Shown here: piece after piece, positions 1-8,223 of the stretch
Numbering within the stretch: position 1 is the stretch's first letter
How the letters are laid out: each line of letters opens with the position of its first letter
DNA from: Myxococcus fulvus
GTDB lineage: Bacteria; Myxococcota; Myxococcia; Myxococcales; Myxococcaceae
DNA: 64,000 nt
Direction of reading: 5' to 3'
Assembly: GCF_900111765.1 (NCBI RefSeq)
Contig: NZ_FOIB01000002.1
Span: forward strand, 806,001-870,000
Translations under genes and position numbers: made by a program
The notes under the pieces: generated by a model
Told to the model about the DNA's origin: nothing
Seen by the model: only the letters and a program-made list of their open reading frames with translations
Databases searched by the model: none

Positions 1-1
1 C

Positions 2-178
2 ACCAACGCCGCTCGCGTGCGCGCCGCGGGCAAGCTGGTGCTGTCCACCGACTACGCCACGCAGTCCGCCCACGTCGCGGATGCGTACACCCGCTCGCGC
101 GCCGCGGGCTTCGTGCCCTACGTCACCGTGCGCGCGCTGGACCGAGTGACGGTGAACGCGGGATGGGACCCGCAGTAG
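2..178 (+). CDS. C-terminal end of a GH114-like (endo alpha-1,4 polygalactosaminidase family) protein, partial
   Basis: The window opens inside this gene. The visible 58 residues, in the frame that starts at base 2, end at TAG 176-178. They read ...GKLVLSTDYATQSAHV, then a YTRSRAAGFVPYVTVRALD stretch, which resembles the C-terminal beta-alpha unit of TM1410/GH114 TIM-barrel glycosidases, where a D-Y pair and a 'GFVPYV' strand are typical. The family acts on secreted polysaccharides. The catalytic core lies outside the window, so the assignment rests on tail similarity only. No terminator hairpin is obvious before the convergent HTH gene 58 bases downstream. Confidence 0.5.
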   Translation, partial: TNAARVRAAGKLVLSTDYATQSAHVADAYTRSRAAGFVPYVTVRALDRVTVNAGWDPQ

Positions 179-236
179 CCCAACCCCGTGGGAACACCGC
201 GCCTCGGACAGTCCACACGAGGCGCGGTGCCCTGCT

Positions 237-449
237 TCATCGCTCCCAGCGGAACACCGCCTCGAGCGGCTTGCCGAAGACCTCCGCGATGCGGAACGCC
301 GTCTCCAGGCTGGGCGAGTACTTGCCCGCTTCAATCGCGGCGATGGTCTGACGCGTAAGACCGACCTTCTCGCCGAGCGCGGCCTGCGTCATCTCGCCCG
401 CGAGGAAGCGCAGCGTGCGGATCTCGTTGGTCAGCCGAGGCTCAGGCAC
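237..449 (-). CDS. Small XRE-type helix-turn-helix transcriptional regulator
   Basis: This 70-residue protein is nearly all HTH domain. Residues about 19-47 (TQAALGEKVGLTRQTIAAIE and onward) form the Cro/CI-like helix-turn-helix, followed by SPSLETAFRIAEVFGKPLEAVF. It is typical of the very short YozG/YgzD-like regulators that pair with a small membrane protein. The start is GTG at 449, eight bases inside the end of the upstream membrane-protein gene, so the two are translationally coupled. It probably controls its own operon: a promoter with repeated ATGTTAAG-like half-sites lies upstream of the first gene (910-950). The ligand or signal is unknown. Confidence 0.85.
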   Translation of the reverse strand: MPEPRLTNEIRTLRFLAGEMTQAALGEKVGLTRQTIAAIEAGKYSPSLETAFRIAEVFGKPLEAVFRWER

Positions 450-882
450 GCAAGCCCCGGCGGTAGCCCGACACCGTCAGGCCCGTGTGCACCAGCTCCG
501 CGATGACGATGGCGAGAATCGCCGCGTTCGCCACCTTCCAGCCACTGGCGCCGAACGGCATGATGCAGCCGACGAGAATCATCCCGCCCATCAGCACGTA
601 GTACGCGACGGACGCGGAGCGGTGCGCGATGGCCCGGTCGCGCTCGTCGGGCTCGGTCCGCTCGCCCGGCGCCCGACGCATCCGGCCGACGAGCGCCGAG
701 ACACCGAGCACCACGCCCTGGAACACCGCCGACGCGGTCAGCATGATGAGCTGCGACCAGAACGTGAGCTCGCCCCGCGCGTCCAGCACCGCGACCGCGG
801 TGAAGTACGTCCCGTAGCTGACGACGAGCAACACCAGGAACACCCACGCGAACCGCTCCCGGGACGACATCTGCGTCTCCAT
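442..882 (-). CDS. Four-helix integral membrane protein paired with the HTH regulator
   Basis: The 146-residue protein has four hydrophobic segments (about residues 11-32, 40-62, 88-108 and 115-135). A charged loop between the second and third contains EPDERDRAIAHRSA, a pattern seen in DUF2178-like small membrane proteins that co-occur with short XRE regulators. The start is ATG at 882, with another Met at residue 5. Its last bases overlap the regulator gene by eight nt, so the two form one operon read from the promoter near 910-937. The function is not known; a sensor or partner of the HTH protein is an inference from the pairing. Confidence 0.7.
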   Translation of the reverse strand: METQMSSRERFAWVFLVLLVVSYGTYFTAVAVLDARGELTFWSQLIMLTASAVFQGVVLGVSALVGRMRRAPGERTEPDERDRAIAHRSASVAYYVLMGGMILVGCIMPFGASGWKVANAAILAIVIAELVHTGLTVSGYRRGLRA

Positions 883-909
883 AGAACCGCTCCCTTCACA
901 TGCCGCACA

Positions 910-950
910 ATGTTAAGCACACCCGACTCCATGTCAAGAATGCTTAACAT
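910..950 (-). promoter_or_regulatory. Sigma-70-type promoter overlapped by three operator half-sites
   Basis: Read on the minus strand, TTGACA (937-932) and TAACAT (915-910) are separated by 16 bases and lie about 30 bases before the start codon at 882. Around them are ATGTTAAG (950-943), CTTGACAT (938-931) and CTTAACAT (917-910). The first two form a near-perfect palindrome with a 4-base centre covering the -35 box. The third repeats the right arm over the -10 box. The 10-base arms ATGTTAAGCA and TGCTTAACAT are perfect inverted copies 21 bases apart. The most likely binder is the HTH protein encoded downstream, giving autoregulation. Confidence 0.65.
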
Positions 951-1004
951 CCCTCCAAAGGCCCCATCGGCACTCCGAAAGCGCTGTCCGAAAGAAAAAG
1001 ACCC

Positions 1005-1961
1005 TCAGGTCGCGGGACGGTCGGCCGCGGGCGCGAGGGGCGGCGGCCTCGTGACGGCCGTCTGGGTGAGGCGCACGCCCGCGAGCACCAGCACGCCGCC
1101 CACGGCGATCTCCCAGTGCAGGGCCTCATCCAGCAGCGCCCACGCGGCCAGCGCCGTGGCGGCGGGCTGGAGGTTGGAGAAGATGGCGACCTTCGACGCC
1201 GACACCTTCGACAGCGCGTAGTACCAGAGCACGTACGCGACCACCGACGTCAGCAGGCCCAGGTAGACGATGCAGCCCTTGGCCAGGGTGCTCGTGGCCA
1301 CGAGCGCCTCCGGGTTCGCGACGAACGGCGCGAACGGCAGCATCATCACCGTGGCCATCGTCATGCACCACGCGGTGGCCCGCAGCGGCCCGTGGATGGC
1401 GACGAAGGGCTTGCCCTCCGTCGTGTAGACCACCCACGCCATCACCGCGCAGAGGATGAGCAGGTCGCCCATGAGCGAGCCACGCGCCTCCGCCAGCCCC
1501 CGGCCGAGCAGCAGCACCACCACGCCCACGAAGGCCACGGCGATGCCCGCCAGCGTCCGCGACGAGGCACGCTCCTGTCCTCGCGCCAGGCTCAGCACGT
1601 ACACGCCCAGCGGCATGAGCGAATACAGGAGCGCCCCGTGCGCGGCGGTGGAGCGCGACAGCCCCGTGAAGAAGAACAGCTGGTTCACCGGGCCCGCCAT
1701 GAGCCCCAGGAACAGGATGCGGCCCCAGGCGTGTCGCGGAGGCAGCTTGGGTCCGGGCACGAGCGCCAGCAGCGCGACGAACACGAGCCCGCTGAGCATG
1801 AAGCGCCAGAACACCACCGTGAGCGGCGGCAGCTCCGCCATGGCGCGCTTCGCGGCGAGGTACGTCCCCGCGCTGATGAGCACCTGGATGAGGAGCGCGG
1901 CATAGACGCCGCGAAGCGAAGGCGTGGAGGAGTTCAGGGGACCAGCTGGCGCAGTGCCCAT
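1005..1961 (-). CDS. EamA/DMT-family drug/metabolite transporter
   Basis: The 318-residue inner-membrane protein has ten predicted hydrophobic segments in two EamA repeats (about residues 16-145 and 165-300), the standard DMT architecture and length. The first repeat holds the typical SAGTYLAAKRAM and VFWRFMLSGLVF elements, the second SNLQPAATALAAWALLDEALHWEIAVGGVLVLAGV. These carriers export small metabolites or amino acids; the substrate cannot be read from sequence. The ATG at 1961 lies 28 bases inside the end of queG, so it appears to be the last gene of a cobalamin adenosyltransferase-queG-transporter run. Confidence 0.85.
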   Translation of the reverse strand: MGTAPAGPLNSSTPSLRGVYAALLIQVLISAGTYLAAKRAMAELPPLTVVFWRFMLSGLVFVALLALVPGPKLPPRHAWGRILFLGLMAGPVNQLFFFTGLSRSTAAHGALLYSLMPLGVYVLSLARGQERASSRTLAGIAVAFVGVVVLLLGRGLAEARGSLMGDLLILCAVMAWVVYTTEGKPFVAIHGPLRATAWCMTMATVMMLPFAPFVANPEALVATSTLAKGCIVYLGLLTSVVAYVLWYYALSKVSASKVAIFSNLQPAATALAAWALLDEALHWEIAVGGVLVLAGVRLTQTAVTRPPPLAPAADRPAT

Positions 1962-2947
1962 TGCGCCGCGCTACGTACCAATTCGCTCGAATCGTCGCTG
2001 AGCTTTTCGAGCAGGTGCCGCGCGTCCGCCTGTCTGGCCACCCCCAGCGCGTACACGGCGTTGCGGCGCAGCACGTCGTAGCGTGCGCGCGCCAGCGCCG
2101 TCCCCGGGATGAGCTGCTCGTACTGCTCCGTCGTCAGCCCCGCCAGCTCCAGCGTGCCCAGCTCCGCCACCGCGCGCGGCGCGAAGCGCGGGTGCTCCGC
2201 GAACACAGGCTTGCGGTTCAACGGACACACCTGCTGACAGATGTCGCACCCGAAGATGAGGTTGTTGAACTTGAAACGAAATGGCTCGGGCACCTCGCGC
2301 TCGCGGTTCTCGATGGTCTGGTAGGACAGACACGCCCCCGCGTTCACCTGGCTGTTGCCCACCAGCGCGCCCGTGGGACACGACACGAGACACCGGCGAC
2401 ACGCGCCACACCGGTCCGCCGTGGGGCCATCCGCGTACTCGTCCACCTCCACGTCGATGACGAGCGTGGCGAGCAGCACCCACGAGCCGAAGGGCTCCGT
2501 GATGAAACACCCGTTCTTGCCCACGTAGCCCAGGCCCGCGCGCGCGGCCCACACCTTCTCCATCAGCGGGCCGCTGTCCACGCTCCCGTATGTGCCCAGC
2601 CCCGGAGCCATCTGGATGATGGCCTTGCGGAACGCCTTCATCCGGTCGCGCAGCGTGGAGTGGTAGTCGCGGCCCCGCGCGTACCGGGCGATGGGCGAGC
2701 CCTTCGACGGCTCCTCGTCGCGGTAGTAGTTGTTGACGAAGGAGATGACCGTCTTCGCGCCCGGCAGGAGACGGCCGACGTCCAGGCGTTCCTCCGCCCG
2801 CTCGCCCATCCAGTCCATGTCCGCCGCGTAGCCCGCCTCCAACCAGCTCAAGAGGAAGCGCGGCTCGATGGGCTCCGCGCGGGCGAAGCCCACCAGGTCG
2901 AAGCCCACCGAGCGGGCGAGGTCACGAAGCGGAGCGGTGGGGAGCAA
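1934..2947 (-). CDS. queG: Epoxyqueuosine reductase QueG
   Basis: QueG reduces epoxyqueuosine to queuosine in the wobble position of tRNA, using cobalamin and two [4Fe-4S] clusters. The 337-residue protein has the family N-terminus (GFDLVGFARAEP), an Asp-rich substrate region (GSVDSGPLMEK), ferredoxin-like cluster motifs CGACRRCLVSCP and CDICQQVCP, and a C-terminal HEAT-like segment. The start is TTG at 2947, the only option before an upstream in-frame stop. It lies 19 bases after the cob(I)alamin adenosyltransferase gene. That is a sensible neighbour because QueG is a cobamide-dependent enzyme, though QueG itself does not need the adenosyl group. Confidence 0.95.
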   Translation of the reverse strand: MLPTAPLRDLARSVGFDLVGFARAEPIEPRFLLSWLEAGYAADMDWMGERAEERLDVGRLLPGAKTVISFVNNYYRDEEPSKGSPIARYARGRDYHSTLRDRMKAFRKAIIQMAPGLGTYGSVDSGPLMEKVWAARAGLGYVGKNGCFITEPFGSWVLLATLVIDVEVDEYADGPTADRCGACRRCLVSCPTGALVGNSQVNAGACLSYQTIENREREVPEPFRFKFNNLIFGCDICQQVCPLNRKPVFAEHPRFAPRAVAELGTLELAGLTTEQYEQLIPGTALARARYDVLRRNAVYALGVARQADARHLLEKLSDDSSELVRSAAQWALRQLVP

Positions 2948-2965
2948 GAAGACGCCTTGGCGAAG

Positions 2966-3529
2966 CTAGGACTCGGACGGCTTCTCCGGAATCCACTTCA
3001 CGTCCTGCACATTCGCGCGGTGGTTCGCCACGCGCGCCATGACGAAGAGCAGGTCGGAGAGCCGGTTGAGGAAGATGACCACGTCCTTGGGAATCGTCCC
3101 CTCGCGCAGCAGCGGGACGGCGCGGCGCTCGGCGCGACGGCACACCGTGCGAGCCAGGTGCAGCGCGGCCGCCGCCTGCGTGCCTCCGGGCAGAATGAAG
3201 TGCGTCATCTTCGGCAGCTCGTTGTCGAACCGGTCCATGGCGTTCTCCATGTCCGTCACCCAGCTCTCCTTCAGCGGAGGCAGGTGCGAGGCGGCCTTCG
3301 CGTCCATGGGCGTCGCCATCACCGCGCCCACGGTGAAGAGCTGGTCCTGCAGCCGGTGCAGCATCGCGTCCAGCTCCGGCGGCGGGGAGAAGCCGCGCAC
3401 CAGGCCCAGCGTCGCGTTCAGCTCGTCCACCTCGCCGTAGGCATCCACGCGCACGTCATCCTTCGGGACTCGGCCGCCCCCGAATAGACCGGTATCTCCG
3501 GCGTCTCCGCGCTTCGTGTAGATTTTCAT
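2966..3529 (-). CDS. PduO-type cob(I)alamin adenosyltransferase
   Basis: This enzyme transfers adenosyl from ATP to cob(I)alamin to make adenosylcobalamin. The chosen ATG at 3529 gives 187 residues beginning [18 protein letters not shown], the ATP-binding N-terminus of the PduO/MMAB family. Helical-bundle segments with [12 protein letters not shown] and [25 protein letters not shown] follow, both family signatures. A longer reading frame upstream of 3529 has no family similarity. It is first in the minus-strand run with queG and a transporter, and divergent from thyA across 142 bases. Confidence 0.93.
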   Translation of the reverse strand: MKIYTKRGDAGDTGLFGGGRVPKDDVRVDAYGEVDELNATLGLVRGFSPPPELDAMLHRLQDQLFTVGAVMATPMDAKAASHLPPLKESWVTDMENAMDRFDNELPKMTHFILPGGTQAAAALHLARTVCRRAERRAVPLLREGTIPKDVVIFLNRLSDLLFVMARVANHRANVQDVKWIPEKPSES

Positions 3530-3671
3530 GACACCGGCTTGTACCGGCGGGACGCGGCGCGCGTCCAATACGAAGGGCACGCGTGGAACCGCGCGAGATT
3601 GCAGGGTTGCTAGCAGAGCGCTTCGTTCCTGCTTGCCTCGGGGGGCAACGGGCCATAGACGGCTGGGCCCC

Positions 3672-4466
3672 ATGCAGCCCTACCTGAACCTGCTGGACCA
3701 CGTCCTGAAGCACGGGACGAAGAAGGGCGACCGCACCGGCACGGGCACGCTGAGCGTCTTCGGCCCCCAGCTGCGGTTCGATTTGACGCAGGGGTTTCCG
3801 CTCGTCACCACGAAGAAGCTGCACGTGAAGTCCATCCTGCACGAGCTGCTATGGATTCTCGCGGGTGACACCAACGTGCGCACGCTGCAGGCGCAGGGCG
3901 TCACCATCTGGGATGAGTGGGCCGACGCCGAGGGGAAGCTCGGCCCTGTGTATGGACACCAGTGGCGCTCGTGGAGCGCGCCGGACGGTGGCCACATCGA
4001 CCAGATGAAGGCCCTGGTCGACGGGCTGAAGAAGAACCCGGACTCGCGTCGGCACATCGTCAGCGCGTGGAACGTCGCGGACCTGCCGGGCATGAAGCTG
4101 CCGCCGTGCCACGTGCTCTTCCAGTTCTACGTGGCCGACGGGAAGCTGTCCTGCCAGCTCTACCAGCGCAGCGCGGACCTGTTCCTCGGGCTGCCCTTCA
4201 ACATCGCCTCGTACTCGGCGCTGACGATGATGGTGGCGCAGGCGACGGGCCTCGTCGCGCACGAGTTCATCCACACGATTGGGGACGCGCACCTGTACCT
4301 CAACCACGTGGAGCAGGCCCGCGAGCAGCTCGCGCGCGCGCCGCGTGCGCTGCCTCGGCTGAAGCTCAACCCCGAGGTGAAGGACCTCTTCGCGTTCAAG
4401 TACGAGGACTTCACGCTCGAAGGCTACGAGCCCCACCCCGCCATCAAGGCGCCCGTGGCCGTATGA
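3672..4466 (+). CDS. thyA: Thymidylate synthase ThyA
   Basis: It makes dTMP from dUMP using methylene-tetrahydrofolate. From ATG 3672 the protein is 264 residues, the same length as E. coli ThyA, and the nucleophilic Cys falls at residue 146 ([10 protein letters not shown]), as in E. coli. Other conserved pieces are [47 protein letters not shown] and [12 protein letters not shown]. Its stop overlaps the folA start as ATGA, so the two are co-translated; folA recycles the dihydrofolate that ThyA produces. Confidence 0.98.
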   Translation: MQPYLNLLDHVLKHGTKKGDRTGTGTLSVFGPQLRFDLTQGFPLVTTKKLHVKSILHELLWILAGDTNVRTLQAQGVTIWDEWADAEGKLGPVYGHQWRSWSAPDGGHIDQMKALVDGLKKNPDSRRHIVSAWNVADLPGMKLPPCHVLFQFYVADGKLSCQLYQRSADLFLGLPFNIASYSALTMMVAQATGLVAHEFIHTIGDAHLYLNHVEQAREQLARAPRALPRLKLNPEVKDLFAFKYEDFTLEGYEPHPAIKAPVAV

Positions 4467-4942
4467 GGCTGTCGGCCATCGTCGCGCTGGCGTCGAACCG
4501 GGTCATCGGCGCGAACAACCAGCTCCCGTGGCGACTGCCCGCGGACCTGGCGCGCTTCAAGCGGCTCACCATGGGCCACACGCTCGTCATGGGCCGCAAG
4601 ACGTACGAGTCCATCGGTCGTCCGCTGCCGGGGCGTACGTTCATCGTCGTCACGCGGCAGCAGGACTTCGCGCCGCCGGGAGTCACGGTGGCGCACTCGG
4701 TGGAACAGGCGCTCCAACAGGCCGAGGCCCGCGGTGACGACGAGGTCTTCATCGCGGGGGGCGCGGACCTCTACGCGCAGACGATGGACCGCATCCAGCG
4801 GCTCTACCTCACGCGAATCGCGCGCGACTACCCGGGCGACACGTTCTTCCCCGAGGTGGACCTGTCCGGCTGGCGGCTCATCGAGGAGGAGCCGCATCCG
4901 GAGTCCGAGCCGCCGTACGCGTTCCTCACCTACGAGCGCTGA
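4463..4942 (+). CDS. folA: Dihydrofolate reductase FolA
   Basis: It reduces dihydrofolate to tetrahydrofolate with NADPH. The 159-residue protein matches the usual bacterial length. It shows the N-terminal [20 protein letters not shown] segment, [25 protein letters not shown] and the [10 protein letters not shown] nucleotide-binding turn, with the C-terminal strand ending AFLTYER. ATG 4463 overlaps the thyA stop by four bases. A strong hairpin begins at the stop codon (4942-4974), suggesting the thyA-folA operon ends here. Confidence 0.97.
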   Translation: MRLSAIVALASNRVIGANNQLPWRLPADLARFKRLTMGHTLVMGRKTYESIGRPLPGRTFIVVTRQQDFAPPGVTVAHSVEQALQQAEARGDDEVFIAGGADLYAQTMDRIQRLYLTRIARDYPGDTFFPEVDLSGWRLIEEEPHPESEPPYAFLTYER

Positions 4943-4977
4943 CGCCGCTGCTCCCTCTTCGAGCAGCGCGGCGTTCC
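4942..4977 (+). terminator. Hairpin after thyA-folA
   Basis: ACGCCG CTGCTC (4942-4953) pairs with GAGCAG and CGGCGT (4961-4974) around a 7-base loop, with a CG bulge on the right arm. TTCC follows. The position, immediately at the folA stop, fits a terminator, though the T-tract is weak. Confidence 0.5.
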
Positions 4978-5022
4978 ACGTCGGCTTTGTCTCGCTCCCG
5001 CGCCGTGCGCACCTGGAACGGC

Positions 5023-5430
5023 ATGCGCACCTCCCTCGTCCCCGGACTCACGCCGAGCCCCTGGCTCCCCACGCCCCGCCTGCCCTGGCGCGCCGCCTCC
5101 CTGCTCGGCGCCACGCTCACCCTCGCCAACACCACCACGCTCGCCCGCCTCTCGCGTCAGCTCGAGGCCCAGCAGCGTCAACGCCGCTTCCGCCCACGCG
5201 CCCTCCGCGCGCTCGCCGTCGGAGCCACCGCCATCGGCGCCACCGGCCTGGGCGCGCTCGCCATCGGCGCCGTCTCCATCGGCGCGCTCACCGTGGCCTC
5301 GCTCGCCCTCGGACACCTGCGCGGCGGCGACTGGCGCATCGCCCGGCTCCGCATCCACTCGCTGGAGGTCGAACGGTGGACAGCCCTGGGCACCCTCCCC
5401 CCCATTCCGGGCCTTCCAACTCCCGCCTGA
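5023..5430 (+). CDS. Small hypothetical protein with a Gly/Ala-rich repetitive hydrophobic core
   Basis: About 135 residues from ATG 5023; a TTG at 4987 would add 12 residues. The middle is a low-complexity run of short repeats (AIGATGLGALAIGAVSIGAL) flanked by Arg-rich stretches, ending in RLRIHSLEVERW. Similar short proteins with glycine-hydrophobic repeats occur near membrane proteins in several phyla, but no function is known to me. Composition matches the neighbours. The reading could be spurious given the high GC, so confidence is moderate. Confidence 0.5.
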   Translation: MRTSLVPGLTPSPWLPTPRLPWRAASLLGATLTLANTTTLARLSRQLEAQQRQRRFRPRALRALAVGATAIGATGLGALAIGAVSIGALTVASLALGHLRGGDWRIARLRIHSLEVERWTALGTLPPIPGLPTPA

Positions 5431-5435
5431 AGTCC

Positions 5436-5449
5436 CAATCTTGAGATTG
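5436..5449. promoter_or_regulatory. Short palindrome upstream of the FTR1 gene
   Basis: CAATCT TG AGATTG is a perfect 6-base inverted repeat about 45 bases before the FTR1 start, inside a small AT-richer patch (5436-5466) that is otherwise uncommon here. An iron-responsive operator is conceivable from position, but the sequence is not a clear Fur box. Confidence 0.3.
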
Positions 5450-5494
5450 AGTCGCAGAATTGAAACGACCGGGCCCCGCTGGTAGACGGGACGC

Positions 5495-7348
5495 ATGAAT
5501 CACGCGGTCCGCGTCCTCCTCTGCCTGCTGTTCCTGGTGCCGTGGTCGGCCCTCGCCGCCGAGAGCGGCGCGGACGAGCGGACCTGGCATCGGCTGGTGG
5601 GAATCCTCCAGTACCTGGAGGCGGACTACCCGGCCGCCATCGAGTCGCAGTCCGCGTTCGAGCTGGAGGAGCAGAAGAGCTTCGCGGCGGAGGCGGTGTC
5701 CGCGGCCCAGGAGCTGGGCGCGCAGGCCTCCATCTTCGTCCCCCGCGTGAAGGCCATCCAGGCGCGCGTGGACCAGTCGAAGGACCCGGAGGGCGTCAGC
5801 CGCGACTGCGGCGCGCTGGTGCAGGACCTGGTGCTCGTCGGCGGGCTGGCGCGCAGCCCGCGTCATCCGCCGGACCTCAAGCGCGGCGCCGAGCTCTTCC
5901 AGACGAACTGCGCGGCCTGCCACGCCGCGGACGGCAGCGCCAACCTGCCCATCGCCACGACGATGGAGCCCGCGCCCGCCAACTTCCAGGACGCGGAGCT
6001 GATGGGCGGCCTCACGCCCTACAAGGCGTTCAACACCACCAGCTTCGGCGTGCCGGGCACCGCCATGCCCGCCTTCCCCACGCTCACCGAGGACGAGCGC
6101 TGGTCGCTGGCGTTCTTCGCCTTCACCCTGCGCCTGCCGCCGTGCGAGGGGACGCCGCCGCGCGCGTCGCTGGAGCGGCTGGCGAACGCCACCGACGACG
6201 AGCTGGTGAAGGACTTCGGCGCCGACAAGCTCGCGTGCCTGCGTCGCGAATTGCCCCAGGTGGACGAGGAGCGCTCGCTGATGGCCGCGCGCGACGGCGT
6301 GCAGGAGGCCATGCGCCAGGGCGCCGCGGGCAACCCGTCCGCCGCGAAGGCCGCGCTCCTGGATGCGTACCTGAACGGGCTGGAGCCGGTGGAGCCCAAG
6401 CTGACCTCGCGCGACTCCGCGCTGGTGCTCAAGCTGGAGCAGGGCTTCCTCAAGGCGCGGCTGGCGGCGGAGAACGGCAGCCCCAAGCTGCAGGACGAGG
6501 GCCGTGAGCTCATCGCGTTGCTCGACCAGGCGCGCCGGGACAGCGGCAGCGCGGCGGACCTGGTGTCCACGCTGTGGCTCACTGTGTTCATCCTGCTGCG
6601 CGAGGGTTTCGAGGCGGCCATCATCGTCGCCGCGCTGCTGGCGGCCCTGAAGAAGATGAAGGCCACCGAGCACGTGCGCGTGGTGCACGCCGGTTGGATG
6701 TCCGCGCTGGTGGTGGGCGCCATCGCCTACGTGCTGGGCCGCCACCTCTTGGCCGGCGCCGAGCGCGAGTGGATGGAGGGCGTGGCCGCGCTCGTGGCCG
6801 TGGGCATGTTGCTGTACGCGGCGCTGTGGCTCAACGCGCGCTCCAACATGAGCCAGTTCATGGGGGAGCTGCGCGAGAAGATGAAGGGCGCGCTGGGGCG
6901 AGGCAGCCTGTTCGGCCTGTTCCTCATCGCCTTCACCGCCGTGCTGCGTGAGAGCTTCGAGACAGCCATCTTCCTGCAGGGCCTGGCGCTGGACTCGCCC
7001 GCGGGCGTGGCGTGGGGCGCGCTGGTGGGCGCGGTGGCGCTGGTCATCCTGGTGCTCTTCATCAACCGGCTCGGCTTCCGGTTGCCCATGAAGACGCTCT
7101 TCAACATCTCCACGGTGGTGCTCGTCGTCACCGCGGTGATGCTGCTGGGCAAGGGCCTGCACTCGCTGCAGGAGGTGGGCGCGCTGCCGCTCTATCCGGT
7201 CAGCTTCGTCACCATCGACCTGTTGGGCATCTATCCGGACCTGCTCTCGCTCGTGCCCCAGGTGCTGCTGGCCGCCGTGCCGCTGGCCCTGGTGCTGATG
7301 CGGCGGCGGGCCCGCTCCGAGCGCGTCACCGAGGTGTCCGCCAGTTGA
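5495..7348 (+). CDS. Cytochrome c-FTR1 fusion iron permease
   Basis: The 617-residue protein begins with a signal peptide (residues 1-21, ending ALA-AES). A helical region and a cytochrome c domain follow, with CAACH at 139-143 and a likely axial Met in GTAMPAF near 191. The C-terminal FTR1 permease domain starts at about 360 and has two REXXE iron motifs, REGFE (369-373) and RESFE (485-489), within about seven membrane helices. FTR1 proteins import Fe(III) that has been oxidised by a partner. The fused haem domain may supply the redox step at the outer face of the inner membrane. Fe(II) oxidation versus electron transfer from another donor cannot be decided here. Confidence 0.9.
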   Translation: MNHAVRVLLCLLFLVPWSALAAESGADERTWHRLVGILQYLEADYPAAIESQSAFELEEQKSFAAEAVSAAQELGAQASIFVPRVKAIQARVDQSKDPEGVSRDCGALVQDLVLVGGLARSPRHPPDLKRGAELFQTNCAACHAADGSANLPIATTMEPAPANFQDAELMGGLTPYKAFNTTSFGVPGTAMPAFPTLTEDERWSLAFFAFTLRLPPCEGTPPRASLERLANATDDELVKDFGADKLACLRRELPQVDEERSLMAARDGVQEAMRQGAAGNPSAAKAALLDAYLNGLEPVEPKLTSRDSALVLKLEQGFLKARLAAENGSPKLQDEGRELIALLDQARRDSGSAADLVSTLWLTVFILLREGFEAAIIVAALLAALKKMKATEHVRVVHAGWMSALVVGAIAYVLGRHLLAGAEREWMEGVAALVAVGMLLYAALWLNARSNMSQFMGELREKMKGALGRGSLFGLFLIAFTAVLRESFETAIFLQGLALDSPAGVAWGALVGAVALVILVLFINRLGFRLPMKTLFNISTVVLVVTAVMLLGKGLHSLQEVGALPLYPVSFVTIDLLGIYPDLLSLVPQVLLAAVPLALVLMRRRARSERVTEVSAS

Positions 7349-7379
7349 CGCGACGAGTGCCCCAGCCTTGCGGTAGCGT

Positions 7380-8138
7380 GTGCGGGTGAGGCTTTCGCGC
7401 GCGCATCCTGTCCTCCTGGTGGGCCTGCTCCTTCTGAGCACGGGCCCCGCCTGGGGTCAGCACGTCTCCGAGGACGAGCCCGCGAAGCGTCCCGCGCCCG
7501 AGCTGACGCCCCCGCCGCTCGTCCCCGTGTCTCCTGGAGACAAGGATGACGACGAGGGCTCGAGCGGACAGACGCAGGACACGCCCCCGGACGACTCGGG
7601 GACGCAGGTGGCGGAGGAGGCCCGGCCCAGCCGCAAGGCGGCCGTGGAGGACCCCGTCCCCCGCATCGCGGTGGAGTTCGTGGGAGGCACCGCGGGTGGC
7701 ATCGCGGGCGGCGCGGTGGGGCTCGTGGTGGGCTATCTGCTGGGCGCGCCCACGGTGGGCTGTGACGAGTGCAACGTCGTCTCTCTGGTGGGTGGGCTCA
7801 CCGGCGTCGTCATCGGCGTGCCCGCGGGGACGTGGGCGGGCGGACGACTGATGGACGGCAAGGGCACCATCCTCGCCACTGTCGGAGGAAGCCTCGTGGG
7901 CTGGGGCGGCGCGCTGCTGGGCTCGCTCGTGCTCGGAGCCGACGACGACAAGGCCGTCTCCGCGCTGCTGCTCTTCCTGCCCGTCATCGGCGCCACCACG
8001 GGCTACGAGCTGTCGCACCAGTCGCACTCGGCCGTGAAGCCCGCCGCGCCCACGCGCACGGACACCAGCGTGCGGCTGATGCCCGTGGCGGGGATGACCG
8101 AGCACGGGCCGCGCTTCGGACTCATCGGGCGCTTCTAG
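7380..8138 (+). CDS. Exported/membrane hypothetical protein with glycine-zipper segments
   Basis: About 252 residues from GTG 7380 (a second GTG lies two codons on). Residues 1-24 form a signal peptide ending AWG-QH. A Pro/Asp/Glu-rich linker of some 70 residues follows, then hydrophobic glycine-rich segments (GGTAGGIAGGAVGLVVGYLLG, further glycine-rich helices, SLVGWGGALLGSLV) like those of glycine-zipper outer-membrane or periplasmic proteins. It lies 31 bases after FTR1, so co-transcription is likely. I do not recognise a named family, and the function is unknown. Confidence 0.65.
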   Translation: MRVRLSRAHPVLLVGLLLLSTGPAWGQHVSEDEPAKRPAPELTPPPLVPVSPGDKDDDEGSSGQTQDTPPDDSGTQVAEEARPSRKAAVEDPVPRIAVEFVGGTAGGIAGGAVGLVVGYLLGAPTVGCDECNVVSLVGGLTGVVIGVPAGTWAGGRLMDGKGTILATVGGSLVGWGGALLGSLVLGADDDKAVSALLLFLPVIGATTGYELSHQSHSAVKPAAPTRTDTSVRLMPVAGMTEHGPRFGLIGRF

Positions 8139-8148
8139 GAGCGCCTCC

Positions 8149-8174
8149 GGGCACGGCTCCAGGTGCCCTCTTCC
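8149..8174 (+). terminator. Hairpin between convergent genes
   Basis: GGGCAC (8149-8154) pairs perfectly with GTGCCC (8163-8168) across an 8-base loop and is followed by TCTTCC. It sits between the stop of the glycine-zipper gene and the convergent NUDIX-MBL gene. Confidence 0.5.
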
Positions 8175-8223
8175 AAACGAGCCTCACCACGGCCCGCGGG
8201 GAGCACTCGACGAAGGGGTGCGC

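Noticed and set aside
5436..5466. Fur box upstream of FTR1
   Set aside because: Only a 6-base inverted repeat is present and it does not match the 19-base Fur consensus; kept as a low-confidence palindrome.
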